From contig NZ_CP017689.1 in the NCBI RefSeq assembly GCF_001831495.1, positions 1,178,001 to 1,242,000 on the forward strand: a stretch of 64,000 bases of DNA, written 5' to 3'. This document shows, in pieces, positions 55,938-64,000 of the stretch (positions within the stretch are counted from its first letter, which is position 1; the number at the start of each line of letters is the position of its first letter). The notes beneath the pieces are model-generated. The model saw nothing but the letters and a program-made list of their open reading frames with translations. It searched no databases and was not told where the DNA came from. The position numbers were made by a program, and so were the translations under genes. The DNA is from Thalassotalea crassostreae (lineage in GTDB: Bacteria; Pseudomonadota; Gammaproteobacteria; Enterobacterales; Alteromonadaceae).

Positions 55938-57122
55938 ATGTCATTAACAGATCCTATCGTTATCGTTTCAGCTGTTCGCACGCCAATGGGCGGCTTTATG
56001 GGCAGCCTTTCTGATGTTGCATCTCCAACTTTAGGTGCGCAAGCTATTCGCGCAGCGGTAAGCAATGCAAACCTTGAAAATGATCAAATTGATGAAGTAA
56101 TAATGGGTTGTGTATTAGCCGCTGGCTTAAAGCAAGCTCCTGCACGTCAAGCCGCATTAGGTGCTGATCTTGCGCTATCTACCACCTGTTCGACGGTAAG
56201 CAAAGTATGTGGCTCTGGTATGAAAGCAGCTATGAATGCCTATGATTCATTGGCTGCAGGTAGCATTGATATTGCCGTTGCTGGTGGTATGGAAAGTATG
56301 TCACAAGCACCTTATATGTTACCAAAAGCACGCTCAGGTATGCGTATGGGACATGGCCAAGTTATCGATCACATGATGTACGATGGTCTTGAAAATGCCT
56401 ATGACGGTATTGCCATGGGATGTTTTGCTCAAGATACTGCTGACGATGTTGCCTTTACCCGTGAAGATATGGATGCTTTTGCAATTTCATCATTAACCAA
56501 AGCAAATACTGCAATTAATGACGGAAGTTTTGCAAACGAAATTACTCCGGTTACGTTTAAAACTCGCAAAGGTGATGTAACGGTTGATACTGACGAACAA
56601 CCAGGTAATGCTCGTCCTGAAAAAATCCCTTCATTACGCGCTGCATTTAAAAAAGACGGCACAATTACCGCGGCTAACTCTAGCTCTATCTCTGATGGCG
56701 CAGCGGCAATGGTAATGATGAAAATGTCTGAAGCAGAAAAACGTGGTTTAACACCGTTATGTAAAGTGGTTGGCCACACCAACCATGCACAAGCTCCTGC
56801 TGAATTTACCGTAGCACCGGTTGGCGCGGTTGAAAAACTATTCGCACGTATTGGTTGGACTAAAAACGATGTTGATTTATTTGAAATTAACGAAGCATTC
56901 GCCATGGTAACTATGTTGGCAATCAAAGAACTTGGTTTAGATGATAGCAAAGTAAACGTGCATGGCGGCGCATGCGCTTTAGGTCATCCAATTGGTGCTA
57001 GTGGTGCTCGTATAATGGTGACTCTCATTCATGCACTTAAGCAACGTGGCCTATCAAAAGGCGTCGCAACTCTGTGTATTGGTGGCGGTGAAGCTACCGC
57101 GATCGCAGTAGAGATGCTTTAA
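55938..57122 (+). CDS. Acetyl-CoA acetyltransferase (thiolase)
   Basis: A 394-residue biosynthetic-type thiolase. I choose ATG 55938 because AAGGG lies 7 bp before it and MSLTDPIVIVSAVRTPMGGF is the standard family start; an upstream in-frame ATG at 55869 would add 23 unrelated residues. The acyl-accepting cysteine is C91 in VCGSGMKAAMN. The other active-site motifs are NEAFAM, GGACALGHPIGASGAR and LCIGGGEATA. It can cleave acetoacetyl-CoA derived from leucine, or 2-methylacetoacetyl-CoA from isoleucine. Followed by a terminator, so it is its own unit. Confidence 0.95.
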   Translation: MSLTDPIVIVSAVRTPMGGFMGSLSDVASPTLGAQAIRAAVSNANLENDQIDEVIMGCVLAAGLKQAPARQAALGADLALSTTCSTVSKVCGSGMKAAMNAYDSLAAGSIDIAVAGGMESMSQAPYMLPKARSGMRMGHGQVIDHMMYDGLENAYDGIAMGCFAQDTADDVAFTREDMDAFAISSLTKANTAINDGSFANEITPVTFKTRKGDVTVDTDEQPGNARPEKIPSLRAAFKKDGTITAANSSSISDGAAAMVMMKMSEAEKRGLTPLCKVVGHTNHAQAPAEFTVAPVGAVEKLFARIGWTKNDVDLFEINEAFAMVTMLAIKELGLDDSKVNVHGGACALGHPIGASGARIMVTLIHALKQRGLSKGVATLCIGGGEATAIAVEML

Positions 57123-57136
57123 TTTAAAAAATTACT

Positions 57137-57170
57137 AATAACCGCAGCCTAAGTCGCGGTTATTTGTTTT
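57137..57170 (+). terminator. Terminator after the thiolase gene
   Basis: AATAACCGC pairs with GCGGTTATT over a 10-nt loop and runs into TGTTTT, 15 bp after the stop codon. Confidence 0.8.
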
Positions 57171-57275
57171 CGCTTAGGCACATATTTTCAGTCATTTAAA
57201 TATAGTTACTCAGCATAGCAGCCTATATTGAGTCACTTAATGACAAACCACCTAAGCTTTTATAATTTAAGAAAA

Positions 57276-57294
57276 AGATAACAAAACGTTATCT
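57276..57294. promoter_or_regulatory. Inverted repeat before the acyl-CoA dehydrogenase gene
   Basis: AGATAAC-aaaac-GTTATCT, 7-bp perfect arms, ending 17 bp before the start codon. It could be an operator or could hide the ribosome site in a hairpin. No LiuR-type box was found in this gap. Confidence 0.4.
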
Positions 57295-57310
57295 AACTGA
57301 CAAATAAGAA

Positions 57311-58474
57311 ATGACTATGAACTTTGAATTAACTGAAGACCAGCAAATGTTTGCTGACATGGCATCACAATTTGCTCAAGCCGAATTTGCTCCTCATGCT
57401 GCCAAATGGGATGCAGAACACATTTTTCCAAAAGATGTTATCGCTAAAGCCGGTGAATTAGGGTTTTGTGGTTTATACAGCCCAGAATCTGAAGGTGGTT
57501 TAGGCTTATCTCGCTTAGATTCTTCAATAATCTTTGAACAATTATCTATGGGGTGTACTGCAACTACGGCAATGATCACCATTCATAACATGGCGACTTG
57601 GATGTTGGCGACTTGGGGCACTGAAGAAATAAAACAACAGTGGTGTGAAGGCTTGATCTCTGGTCAACAACTAGCTTCTTATTGTTTAACTGAACCAGGG
57701 GCTGGTTCTGATGCAGCCTCGCTTCGCACATCGGCTAAACGTGATGGCGATGAATATGTGATAAACGGCTCTAAAATGTTTATCTCCGGCGCTGGTGAAA
57801 CCGATGTACTTGTTGCAATGGTGCGCACCGGCGGCCCTGGCGCGAAAGGTATTTCAGCGGTGGTTATTCCGGCTGATGCAGACGGTGTTATTTACGGTAA
57901 AGCAGAAGAAAAGTTAGGTTGGAACGCACAACCTACAAAACTAATTACGTTTGAAGATGTACGTATTCCTGTTGCCAACCTTTTAGGTGAAGAAGGCGAA
58001 GGCTTTGCTATTGCGATGAAAGGACTTGACGGCGGACGTATCAATATTGCCACTTGTTCTATTGGTACTGCTCAACAAGCATTAGATACCGCTATGGCAT
58101 ATATGAAAGAGCGTGAACAGTTTGGTAAACCAATCGCTGCGTTTCAAGGTATGCAATTTAAATTAGCCGACATGGCAACTGAGTTAGTTGCTGCGCGACA
58201 ATTAGTGCGATTAGCGGCATTCAAACTTGACAGTAATCATCCAGAAAAAACGGCTTATTGTGCCATGGCAAAACAATTTGCTACTGATGTTGGTTTTAAA
58301 GTATGTGATGCAGCTCTGCAAATACACGGCGGATATGGCTACATCAAAGAGTACCCGCTTGAACGACACTTTAGAGATGTACGAGTGCACCAAATTCTTG
58401 AAGGTACAAATGAAATTATGCGCGTAATTGTATCGCGTCGTTTATTAACTGAAGGTGCTGCTGCGCTTCTATAA
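57311..58474 (+). CDS. Acyl-CoA dehydrogenase, predicted isobutyryl-CoA dehydrogenase
   Basis: 387 residues, FAD-dependent. Flavin and substrate segments are SYCLTEPGAGSDAASLRT and FISGAGETDVLVAMVRTGG; the C-terminal signature is LQIHGGYGYIKEYPLERHFRDV, with the catalytic glutamate in the following LEGTNEIMR. The SGAGE-type stretch and the neighbours (crotonase, HIBYL-CoA hydrolase and hydroxyisobutyrate dehydrogenase genes) point to isobutyryl-CoA or 2-methylbutyryl-CoA from valine/isoleucine, as IvdC in Shewanella. A second ATG two codons in is also possible as the start. Confidence 0.9.
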   Translation: MTMNFELTEDQQMFADMASQFAQAEFAPHAAKWDAEHIFPKDVIAKAGELGFCGLYSPESEGGLGLSRLDSSIIFEQLSMGCTATTAMITIHNMATWMLATWGTEEIKQQWCEGLISGQQLASYCLTEPGAGSDAASLRTSAKRDGDEYVINGSKMFISGAGETDVLVAMVRTGGPGAKGISAVVIPADADGVIYGKAEEKLGWNAQPTKLITFEDVRIPVANLLGEEGEGFAIAMKGLDGGRINIATCSIGTAQQALDTAMAYMKEREQFGKPIAAFQGMQFKLADMATELVAARQLVRLAAFKLDSNHPEKTAYCAMAKQFATDVGFKVCDAALQIHGGYGYIKEYPLERHFRDVRVHQILEGTNEIMRVIVSRRLLTEGAAALL

Positions 58475-58531
58475 GTGCTAGCTCCACTATAAATTACGGC
58501 AACATAAAGCCGAGTTTTCTTGGAAATACAG

Positions 58532-59308
58532 ATGACTGATTTATTAAAATTTGAAAAGCAGGGTAACACTGCTTTGATAACGTTCAACAATCCACCTGCG
58601 CACACTTGGACTTACGAAAGTTTGTCAGGTTTACGCGATATTGTATTAGCACTAAATGAAGACAAAGACATTTACGCGTTAGTATTAACCGGAGGCGGAG
58701 AGAAATTTTTCTCAGCTGGTGCTGATTTGAAATTATTTGCTGACGGCGATAAAGCTGTAGCAACACAGATGTCAGATATTTTTGGCGAAGCGTTTGAAAC
58801 ATTATCTCAATTTCGCGGTGTATCGATTGCAGCAATCAACGGCTGGTCAATGGGCGGTGGTTTAGAAGTGGCACTCGCTTGTGATCTTCGCATTGCTGAA
58901 GAGCATGCAATGATGGCACTACCCGAAGCAACTGTTGGCCTACTGCCATGTGCAGGTGGTACTCAAAACCTACATATATTAGTTGGTGAAGGTTGGACTA
59001 AGCGCATGATCCTTTGTGGTGAGCGTGTTGACGCGGCAACTGCACTTCGCATTGGTCTGGTTGAAGAAGTAGTGGCAAAAGGCACAGGTCTAGAAAAAGC
59101 AATTGAACTGGCGAGCAAAGTTGCGCGTCAATCGCCAGTTGCTGTCGCTGCTTGTAAACAATTAATCCAAAGCAATCGTTCTATGCCTATCAATGAAGCA
59201 TTACCGGCAGAGCGCCAAGCTTTTGTTGATTTATTCGATACCAAAGATCAGGCCGAAGGTGTTAACGCGTTCTTAGAGAAGCGTAAACCACAATGGCAAA
59301 ACGCTTAA
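58532..59308 (+). CDS. Enoyl-CoA hydratase (valine/isoleucine branch)
   Basis: A 258-residue crotonase from ATG 58532; an in-frame TTG four codons upstream is less likely. Oxyanion-hole motifs are GGGEKFFSAGADLKLF and AAINGWSMGGGLEVALACDLRIA. Glutamate-containing ALPEATVGLLPCAGGTQN follows, and the tail EKRKPQWQNA is typical. It should hydrate methacrylyl-CoA or tiglyl-CoA. It sits 57 bp after the dehydrogenase gene. Confidence 0.9.
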   Translation: MTDLLKFEKQGNTALITFNNPPAHTWTYESLSGLRDIVLALNEDKDIYALVLTGGGEKFFSAGADLKLFADGDKAVATQMSDIFGEAFETLSQFRGVSIAAINGWSMGGGLEVALACDLRIAEEHAMMALPEATVGLLPCAGGTQNLHILVGEGWTKRMILCGERVDAATALRIGLVEEVVAKGTGLEKAIELASKVARQSPVAVAACKQLIQSNRSMPINEALPAERQAFVDLFDTKDQAEGVNAFLEKRKPQWQNA

Positions 59309-59327
59309 GTGCATAGAGGATTTTAAA

Positions 59328-60452
59328 ATGTCTGATGTAGTTTTATTCGAATTAGTTACCGCGACAAATGGCAAACAAATCGGTGTTGCGACGCTTAATT
59401 CTGAAAAATCATTAAATGCATTAAGCCATGAAATGGTTAACTTACTTTACCCACAGTTACTTGCATGGCAAGGCGACGAAAATGTGGCAGCTGTGTTTTT
59501 ACAAGGTAGTGGCGATAAGGCATTTTGTGCTGGTGGTGATATTGTCTATCTATATAATAATTTGCCTGCAAACAATGGCGATAAAGCACCACAAATAGAA
59601 CAGTTTTTTACCGATGAATATCAGTTAGATCACTTGATCCATACTTTTGGAAAACCGTTTGTTGTTTGGGGAAATGGTATTGTAATGGGCGGCGGATTAG
59701 GGCTAATGGCCGGTGCAAGTCACCGAGTTGTTACTGAAAATACCCGTATCGCCATGCCAGAAATTAGTATAGGTTTATATCCAGATGTTGGTGGTAGTTA
59801 CTTTTTAAATCAAATGCCTAATAATTGTGGGTTGTTTTTAGGATTAACTGGCGCCTCTATTAATGGTAGTGACACTAAGTATTTAAACCTTGCTGATCAC
59901 TTCATCACACACCAACGTAAACAAGAAATATTAGATGCTATTGTTGAAATTAACTGGGGTGATACTCAAGTATTGAATCAACAGAAACTAACGGAAGTTT
60001 TGAACAACTTTGATAGTGAATGTGCATCTACGGCTCCACTGTCGAATGTTCAACAGCATAGTGATTTAATTGCAGAGACTACCAAAGCCAATAACTTAAA
60101 CGATATTGTTGCAGATATTAAAGGTTTTGAGATTGAAGATAAGTGGTTTAATCGAGCGCAAAAATCTTTAACACATGGCAGTGCCATTAGCGCACATCTA
60201 GCCTATCGCCAACTTAACGAAGGTAAAAATCTATCGTTAGCTGAGTGCTTTAAGATGGAACTTGGAATTTCAACTAAATGCGGTGAGTTTGGTGAATTCA
60301 AAGAGGGTGTTCGTGCCTTATTAATAGAAAAAGATAATAAACCAGCATGGAAATACGCTGGTGTTGCTGATGTCGACGCAACTTTAATTGATTGGTTCTT
60401 TGAATCGCCATGGAGCGATGATGAGCATCCTTTAGCAGCACTTGGAGAATAG
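59328..60452 (+). CDS. 3-hydroxyisobutyryl-CoA hydrolase (crotonase family)
   Basis: 374 residues, longer than a plain hydratase and with the hydrolase signature: GSGDKAFCAGGDIVYLY, VVWGNGIVMGGGLGLMAGASHRVV, MPEISIGLYPDVGGSYFL. The C-terminal extension with FKMELGIS and FKEGVRALLIEKDNKPAW is typical of HIBYL-CoA hydrolases. It frees 3-hydroxyisobutyrate for the dehydrogenase encoded next. The function is well supported by length plus neighbours. The N-terminus differs slightly from mitochondrial HIBCH but keeps the catalytic region. Confidence 0.92.
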   Translation: MSDVVLFELVTATNGKQIGVATLNSEKSLNALSHEMVNLLYPQLLAWQGDENVAAVFLQGSGDKAFCAGGDIVYLYNNLPANNGDKAPQIEQFFTDEYQLDHLIHTFGKPFVVWGNGIVMGGGLGLMAGASHRVVTENTRIAMPEISIGLYPDVGGSYFLNQMPNNCGLFLGLTGASINGSDTKYLNLADHFITHQRKQEILDAIVEINWGDTQVLNQQKLTEVLNNFDSECASTAPLSNVQQHSDLIAETTKANNLNDIVADIKGFEIEDKWFNRAQKSLTHGSAISAHLAYRQLNEGKNLSLAECFKMELGISTKCGEFGEFKEGVRALLIEKDNKPAWKYAGVADVDATLIDWFFESPWSDDEHPLAALGE

Positions 60453-60529
60453 CAAGTTAAGCTGTTTATATAAGCTGTTAAAGATTAATGAAGATAAAAA
60501 TAAAATAAAATTTAAATTTGGAGAGCAAA

Positions 60530-61417
60530 ATGTCAAATATCGCATTTATAGGCTTAGGTAATATGGGCGGGCCTATGGCCGCAAACTTATTGAAGGCAGG
60601 GCATCAAGTTACTGTATTCGATTTATTTCCTGAAGCGGTTGCTACATTAGTAGCAGAAGGCGCGAGCAGTTTTGATAACGTTTCCGATTGTGTCAAAGGT
60701 GCAGACTTCATCGTATCGATGTTACCAGCAGGTAAGCATGTTGAAGGTTTATATTTAGGTGAGGACGGCCTTATAAATCACATTAAAGAAGGGTCGTTAG
60801 TAATTGATTCTTCCACAATTGATAAAGAAACGGTTATCAAAGTATCTAGTGCGCTTAAGCAAGCGAATATTGATTTTATTGACGCACCAGTATCTGGTGG
60901 TGTTGGTGGCGCGCAAGCCGGTACATTAAGTTTTATGGTTGGTGGCGAGAAATCAGATTTTGACCGTGCTAAACCTGTTCTAGAAAATATGGGTAAAAAT
61001 ATATTTCATGCCGGTTCACATGGTGCGGGTCAGGTTGCCAAAGTATGTAACAACATGCTGTTAGCGGTATTAATGGCGGGTACATCTGAAGCGTTGCAGT
61101 TAGGTATGGACAATGGTCTTGATGCCAAAGTACTTTCCGACATTATGTTGCAAAGCTCGGGTCGTAACTGGACACTAGAAGTTTATAATCCTGCACCTGG
61201 TGTATTGGAGAACGTACCATCATCAAATGATTACAATGGTGGTTTCATGACAGACTTAATGGCGAAAGATTTAGGTTTAGCCATGGATACAGCAGTTAAC
61301 AGTCAATCTTCAACACCTATGGGCGCTTTAGCGCGCAGCTTATTTGCATTACATGCAGGTCAAGGTAATGGTAAAAAAGATTTCTCAAGTATCATCAAAA
61401 TGTTCGAAAAGTCTTAA
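60530..61417 (+). CDS. mmsB: 3-hydroxyisobutyrate dehydrogenase
   Basis: A 295-residue NAD-dependent beta-hydroxyacid dehydrogenase. The start is ATG 60530 with GGAGAG just before it; an in-frame TTG at 60518 would include the ribosome site. The Rossmann start IAFIGLGNMGGPMAANLL, the substrate-binding DAPVSGGVGGAQAGTLSFMV and the catalytic lysine in GAGQVAKVCNNM are all seen. It oxidises 3-hydroxyisobutyrate to methylmalonate semialdehyde. The dehydrogenase for that product (MmsA) is not in the window. Confidence 0.94.
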   Translation: MSNIAFIGLGNMGGPMAANLLKAGHQVTVFDLFPEAVATLVAEGASSFDNVSDCVKGADFIVSMLPAGKHVEGLYLGEDGLINHIKEGSLVIDSSTIDKETVIKVSSALKQANIDFIDAPVSGGVGGAQAGTLSFMVGGEKSDFDRAKPVLENMGKNIFHAGSHGAGQVAKVCNNMLLAVLMAGTSEALQLGMDNGLDAKVLSDIMLQSSGRNWTLEVYNPAPGVLENVPSSNDYNGGFMTDLMAKDLGLAMDTAVNSQSSTPMGALARSLFALHAGQGNGKKDFSSIIKMFEKS

Positions 61418-61464
61418 TTAGTTGATTAATAAAAGATATTCGAGCTAACTCAAAGGGTAATGAA

Positions 61465-62226
61465 ATGAATTTACAAGATAAAGTAATCGTGATCACAGGC
61501 GGTGGTCAAGGATTAGGTCGCACTATGGCGATTGAATTTGCGAGAAAAGGTGCGAAGTTAGCATTAATTGATTTAAATGAAGAGATGTTAACTGAAACCG
61601 TATCTTTGGTTGAGCAAGCTGGTAGCACGGCTAAGTATTACTTAGGTAACGTTGCTAATGAAGAGCAAGTTGAACAAACATTCGAACAAATCGCGACAGA
61701 CTTTAATGGTATCGATGGTCTAGTAAACAATGCCGGTATCTTACGTGACGGTATGTTTGTGAAAGCTAAAGATGGTGAAATCGTTAAAAAGATGTCACTT
61801 TCACAATTCCAGTCAGTGATCGACGTAAACTTGACCGGTGTATTTTTATGTGGCCGAGAAGCTGCAGTACAAATGATAAAGCATGGTCGTGAAGGCGTTA
61901 TTGTTAATATGTCTTCAATTGCTCGCGGTGGTAACATGGGGCAAACCAATTACGCTGCTGCAAAAGCTGGTGTTGTTGCTATGACTGTTACTTGGGCTCG
62001 TGAATTAGGTAGACATGGTATTCGTGTTGGAGCGATTGCACCTGGTGTAATTAAAACCGCAATGACAGACGCTATGAAACCAGAAATGCGTGAACGATTA
62101 GAAAAGATGAAACCTGTAGGACGATTAGGTACTGCAGAAGAGATTGCCCACACGGCACAGTACATTTTTGAAAATGATTTCTTTAGTGGCCGCGTTGTAG
62201 AATGTGACGGTGGTCTTTCAATGTAA
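61465..62226 (+). CDS. Short-chain dehydrogenase/reductase, IvdG-like
   Basis: A 253-residue SDR enzyme. The NAD(P) loop is TGGGQGLGR, followed by NNAGILRDGMF, the catalytic serine in IVNMSSIARGG, YAAAK (Tyr and Lys), and the C-terminal FFSGRVVECDGGLSM. It resembles FabG, but genes in this position in Shewanella are grouped with branched-chain catabolism (ivdG), likely a 2-methyl-3-hydroxybutyryl-CoA dehydrogenase for isoleucine. The insert AKDGEIVKKMS before the substrate loop fits that group. Last gene of the unit. Confidence 0.9.
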   Translation: MNLQDKVIVITGGGQGLGRTMAIEFARKGAKLALIDLNEEMLTETVSLVEQAGSTAKYYLGNVANEEQVEQTFEQIATDFNGIDGLVNNAGILRDGMFVKAKDGEIVKKMSLSQFQSVIDVNLTGVFLCGREAAVQMIKHGREGVIVNMSSIARGGNMGQTNYAAAKAGVVAMTVTWARELGRHGIRVGAIAPGVIKTAMTDAMKPEMRERLEKMKPVGRLGTAEEIAHTAQYIFENDFFSGRVVECDGGLSM

Positions 62227-62264
62227 TAATAGTGTGTAAACCTTTATTGGTTTTCAGCTATGAT

Positions 62265-62293
62265 AATAAGGGCGAGTGATACTCGCTCTTATT
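62265..62293 (+). terminator. Terminator after the branched-chain cluster
   Basis: AATAAGGGCGAGT pairs with ACTCGCTCTTATT over a 3-nt loop (13-bp stem with one G-T). The following T-run is poor, but the stem is strong and well placed. Confidence 0.75.
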
Positions 62294-62344
62294 GTATCTG
62301 TCATATAATCTACAATTTAAAAAAGAGTAATTAAAAGAAATAAA

Positions 62345-62878
62345 ATGAATAAAGCATTATTTTTAGATAGAGACGGTATTATTAATATTGATCACGGCTA
62401 TGTTTATCAAGCAGATCAGTTTGAATTTGTTGAAGGCATATTTGAACTTTGTCAGCATGCACAGGCAAAAGGCTTTCAAATTATTGTGATCACTAACCAG
62501 TCTGGAATTGCTCGAGGAATGTATGGCGAAGAACAATTTTTAAAGCTAACTGATTGGATGAAAAAGGAATTTTTAGAACGTCAGGTTAATATAACCGATG
62601 TCTACTTTTGTCCTCATCACCCAACAAAGGGCAACGAACACTATAAAATTACATGTGATTGTCGAAAGCCTGCACCAGGAATGCTAATTAAAGCTGCAAA
62701 AAAACATAACATTAACTTTAGTGAAAGTTTCTTTGTTGGCGATAAGGTCTCTGATATGCAAGCTGCTGAAGCTGCCGGCATTGAAAATAGAATTTTGGTT
62801 AGTGGTAAATATGGTGACGATCAAGCTATATCAGCGTTACGACTAGAAAATGTAAGTTCGATAATTGACCATATCTAA
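62345..62878 (+). CDS. gmhB: D-glycero-D-manno-heptose 1,7-bisphosphate 7-phosphatase
   Basis: A 177-residue HAD-family phosphatase of LPS inner-core heptose synthesis. The nucleophile motif is FLDRDGIIN (D8, D10), then VITNQSGIARG, the zinc site CPHHP...CDCRKP (three cysteines plus histidine, about 108-125), and the final VGDKVSDMQAA. It is followed by a ribosomal RNA operon, the same neighbour order as gmhB-rrsH in E. coli. Confidence 0.95.
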   Translation: MNKALFLDRDGIINIDHGYVYQADQFEFVEGIFELCQHAQAKGFQIIVITNQSGIARGMYGEEQFLKLTDWMKKEFLERQVNITDVYFCPHHPTKGNEHYKITCDCRKPAPGMLIKAAKKHNINFSESFFVGDKVSDMQAAEAAGIENRILVSGKYGDDQAISALRLENVSSIIDHI

Positions 62879-62937
62879 GCTTTTTGTTTATAAAACAACC
62901 AAACGAACAGTTATTTTTAATTAATTGAAAATAACTG

Positions 62938-62965
62938 TTGATCTTCTCTTAAAAATCCCTAAAAT
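62938..62965 (+). promoter_or_regulatory. Upstream rRNA promoter candidate
   Basis: TTGATC, 16-bp spacer, TAAAAT. It is followed by GCGCATCC, the same GC-rich start region that follows the downstream promoter. Confidence 0.6.
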
Positions 62966-63085
62966 GCGCATCCACTTCTTCGGGACATCCCAAGGCAGTG
63001 TTTTGATAAGTTTGGTTATCGATATTGATAGCAAAACGGTTAAGAAAACTTTTTAATTTAATTTACGATTTAATGAAAAAAGTTG

Positions 63086-63113
63086 TTGACATCAAAACTG
63101 GATGGCGTACAAT
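63086..63113 (+). promoter_or_regulatory. Downstream rRNA promoter
   Basis: Consensus TTGACA, 16-bp spacer, TACAAT, then a GCGCATCCGC discriminator, as expected of a growth-rate-controlled rRNA promoter. It lies about 320 bp before the 16S start. Confidence 0.8.
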
Positions 63114-63204
63114 GCGCATCCGCTTCGGGCAAAGCCGCTAAGGCCTGCTGGAGCAAAGAGTGTAACGAATGCGATTACCTCTGCAATTAAGATTCATCTT
63201 AATT

Positions 63205-63217
63205 GGTTCTTTAACAA
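63205..63217 (+). promoter_or_regulatory. boxA antitermination element
   Basis: GGTTCTTTAACAA closely matches the rrn boxA consensus (TGCTCTTTAACAA) bound by NusB/S10 on the transcript. Confidence 0.75.
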
Positions 63218-63436
63218 TTAGTTATCATGCAATTTGTGTGGACATTCACGTTGATGTAGATTTTACCAGAGTCTTCGGACTCAAAACTTACTCAGTGAAT
63301 GACTACACAAATATACATACTTAAACGATGTTTTTATAACATTAGATAAGTACGTTTTATTTGAAACTTATTTCTTCGGAAGTAAGAGTACAGAATTCAT
63401 TGAGCCGAACCACTTGTTGGTTCACATTACACTTTT

Positions 63437-64000
<564 letters not shown>

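Larger units (their letters stand above)
62879..63436. other. Ribosomal RNA operon leader region
   Basis: No protein gene is seen. It contains two tandem promoters (62938 and 63086), a boxA (63205-63217), and short hairpins close to 16S that probably take part in pre-rRNA processing, e.g. GAACCA...TGGTTC at 63407-63423. Confidence 0.75.

Noticed and set aside
56429..56950. A 173-codon open frame antisense to the thiolase gene
   Set aside because: Shadow of a strongly coding, conserved gene. No start signal or family resemblance.

Overview
The window looks like chromosome from a marine gammaproteobacterium of the order Alteromonadales, most likely the Colwellia/Thalassotalea group. I infer this from the AT-rich coding style, the Shewanella/Colwellia-type GlcNAc genes (BadF-type kinase, SIS-type deaminase, NagP transporter), two very large TonB-dependent receptors, a PL17 alginate lyase, the liu/ivd gene order and the gammaproteobacterial 16S start. 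Nearly all the sequence is ordinary, intact chromosome. I see no insertion sequence, prophage, CRISPR array or tRNA, and no broken gene.

1-15.9 kb is a chitin/N-acetylglucosamine regulon. A LacI-type regulator (NagR) faces pgi. Then come aqpZ, a TonB-dependent receptor, a SapC-family gene, a small HPr-like gene without the active histidine, a GH20 hexosaminidase lipoprotein, and nagK-nagB(II)-nagA-nagP. Four copies of the palindrome TGACAGCGCTGTCA sit upstream of pgi, of the receptor (two copies) and of nagK, so the regulon can be read from the DNA. The flow is outer-membrane uptake, periplasmic cleavage to GlcNAc, import by NagP, phosphorylation, deacetylation, deamination to fructose-6-phosphate, then Pgi.

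15.9-21.9 kb is a minimal alginate locus: a second TonB-dependent receptor and a PL17 exo-oligoalginate lyase, behind a 700-bp spacer holding TTGGTTAACCAA palindromes of the uronate-regulator (UxuR/ExuR) type. 22-31 kb holds two divergent RND efflux systems with their adaptor proteins.

31-48 kb is a mixed housekeeping stretch: a small secreted protein, the transhydrogenase pntAB, an FKBP-type isomerase, a secreted amidohydrolase, a DUF482 acyltransferase-like protein, an EamA exporter, a one-domain voltage-gated ion channel with an unusually acidic filter, an AGCS symporter, a DEAD-box helicase followed closely by a zinc-binding unknown, a membrane-anchored winged-helix protein, a Kef-type antiporter and a patatin.

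48-62.3 kb encodes branched-chain amino acid breakdown. liuR-liuA-B-C-D-E (leucine) runs on the minus strand, and a thiolase plus an isobutyryl-CoA/valine branch runs on the plus strand. LiuR-type palindromes occur at both divergent promoters. A REP-like GGGTCAGA hairpin lies inside the liu operon between liuA and liuB. 62.3-64 kb has gmhB, a ribosomal operon leader with two tandem promoters and a boxA, and the first ~560 nt of a 16S rRNA gene cut by the window end.

I found no clearly new multi-gene system. The best leads are the histidine-less HPr-like protein and SapC in the GlcNAc locus, the natively calcium-channel-like filter of the ion channel, the REP-like element splitting the liu operon, the short membrane-bound winged-helix protein, and the zinc-finger protein tied to the helicase.
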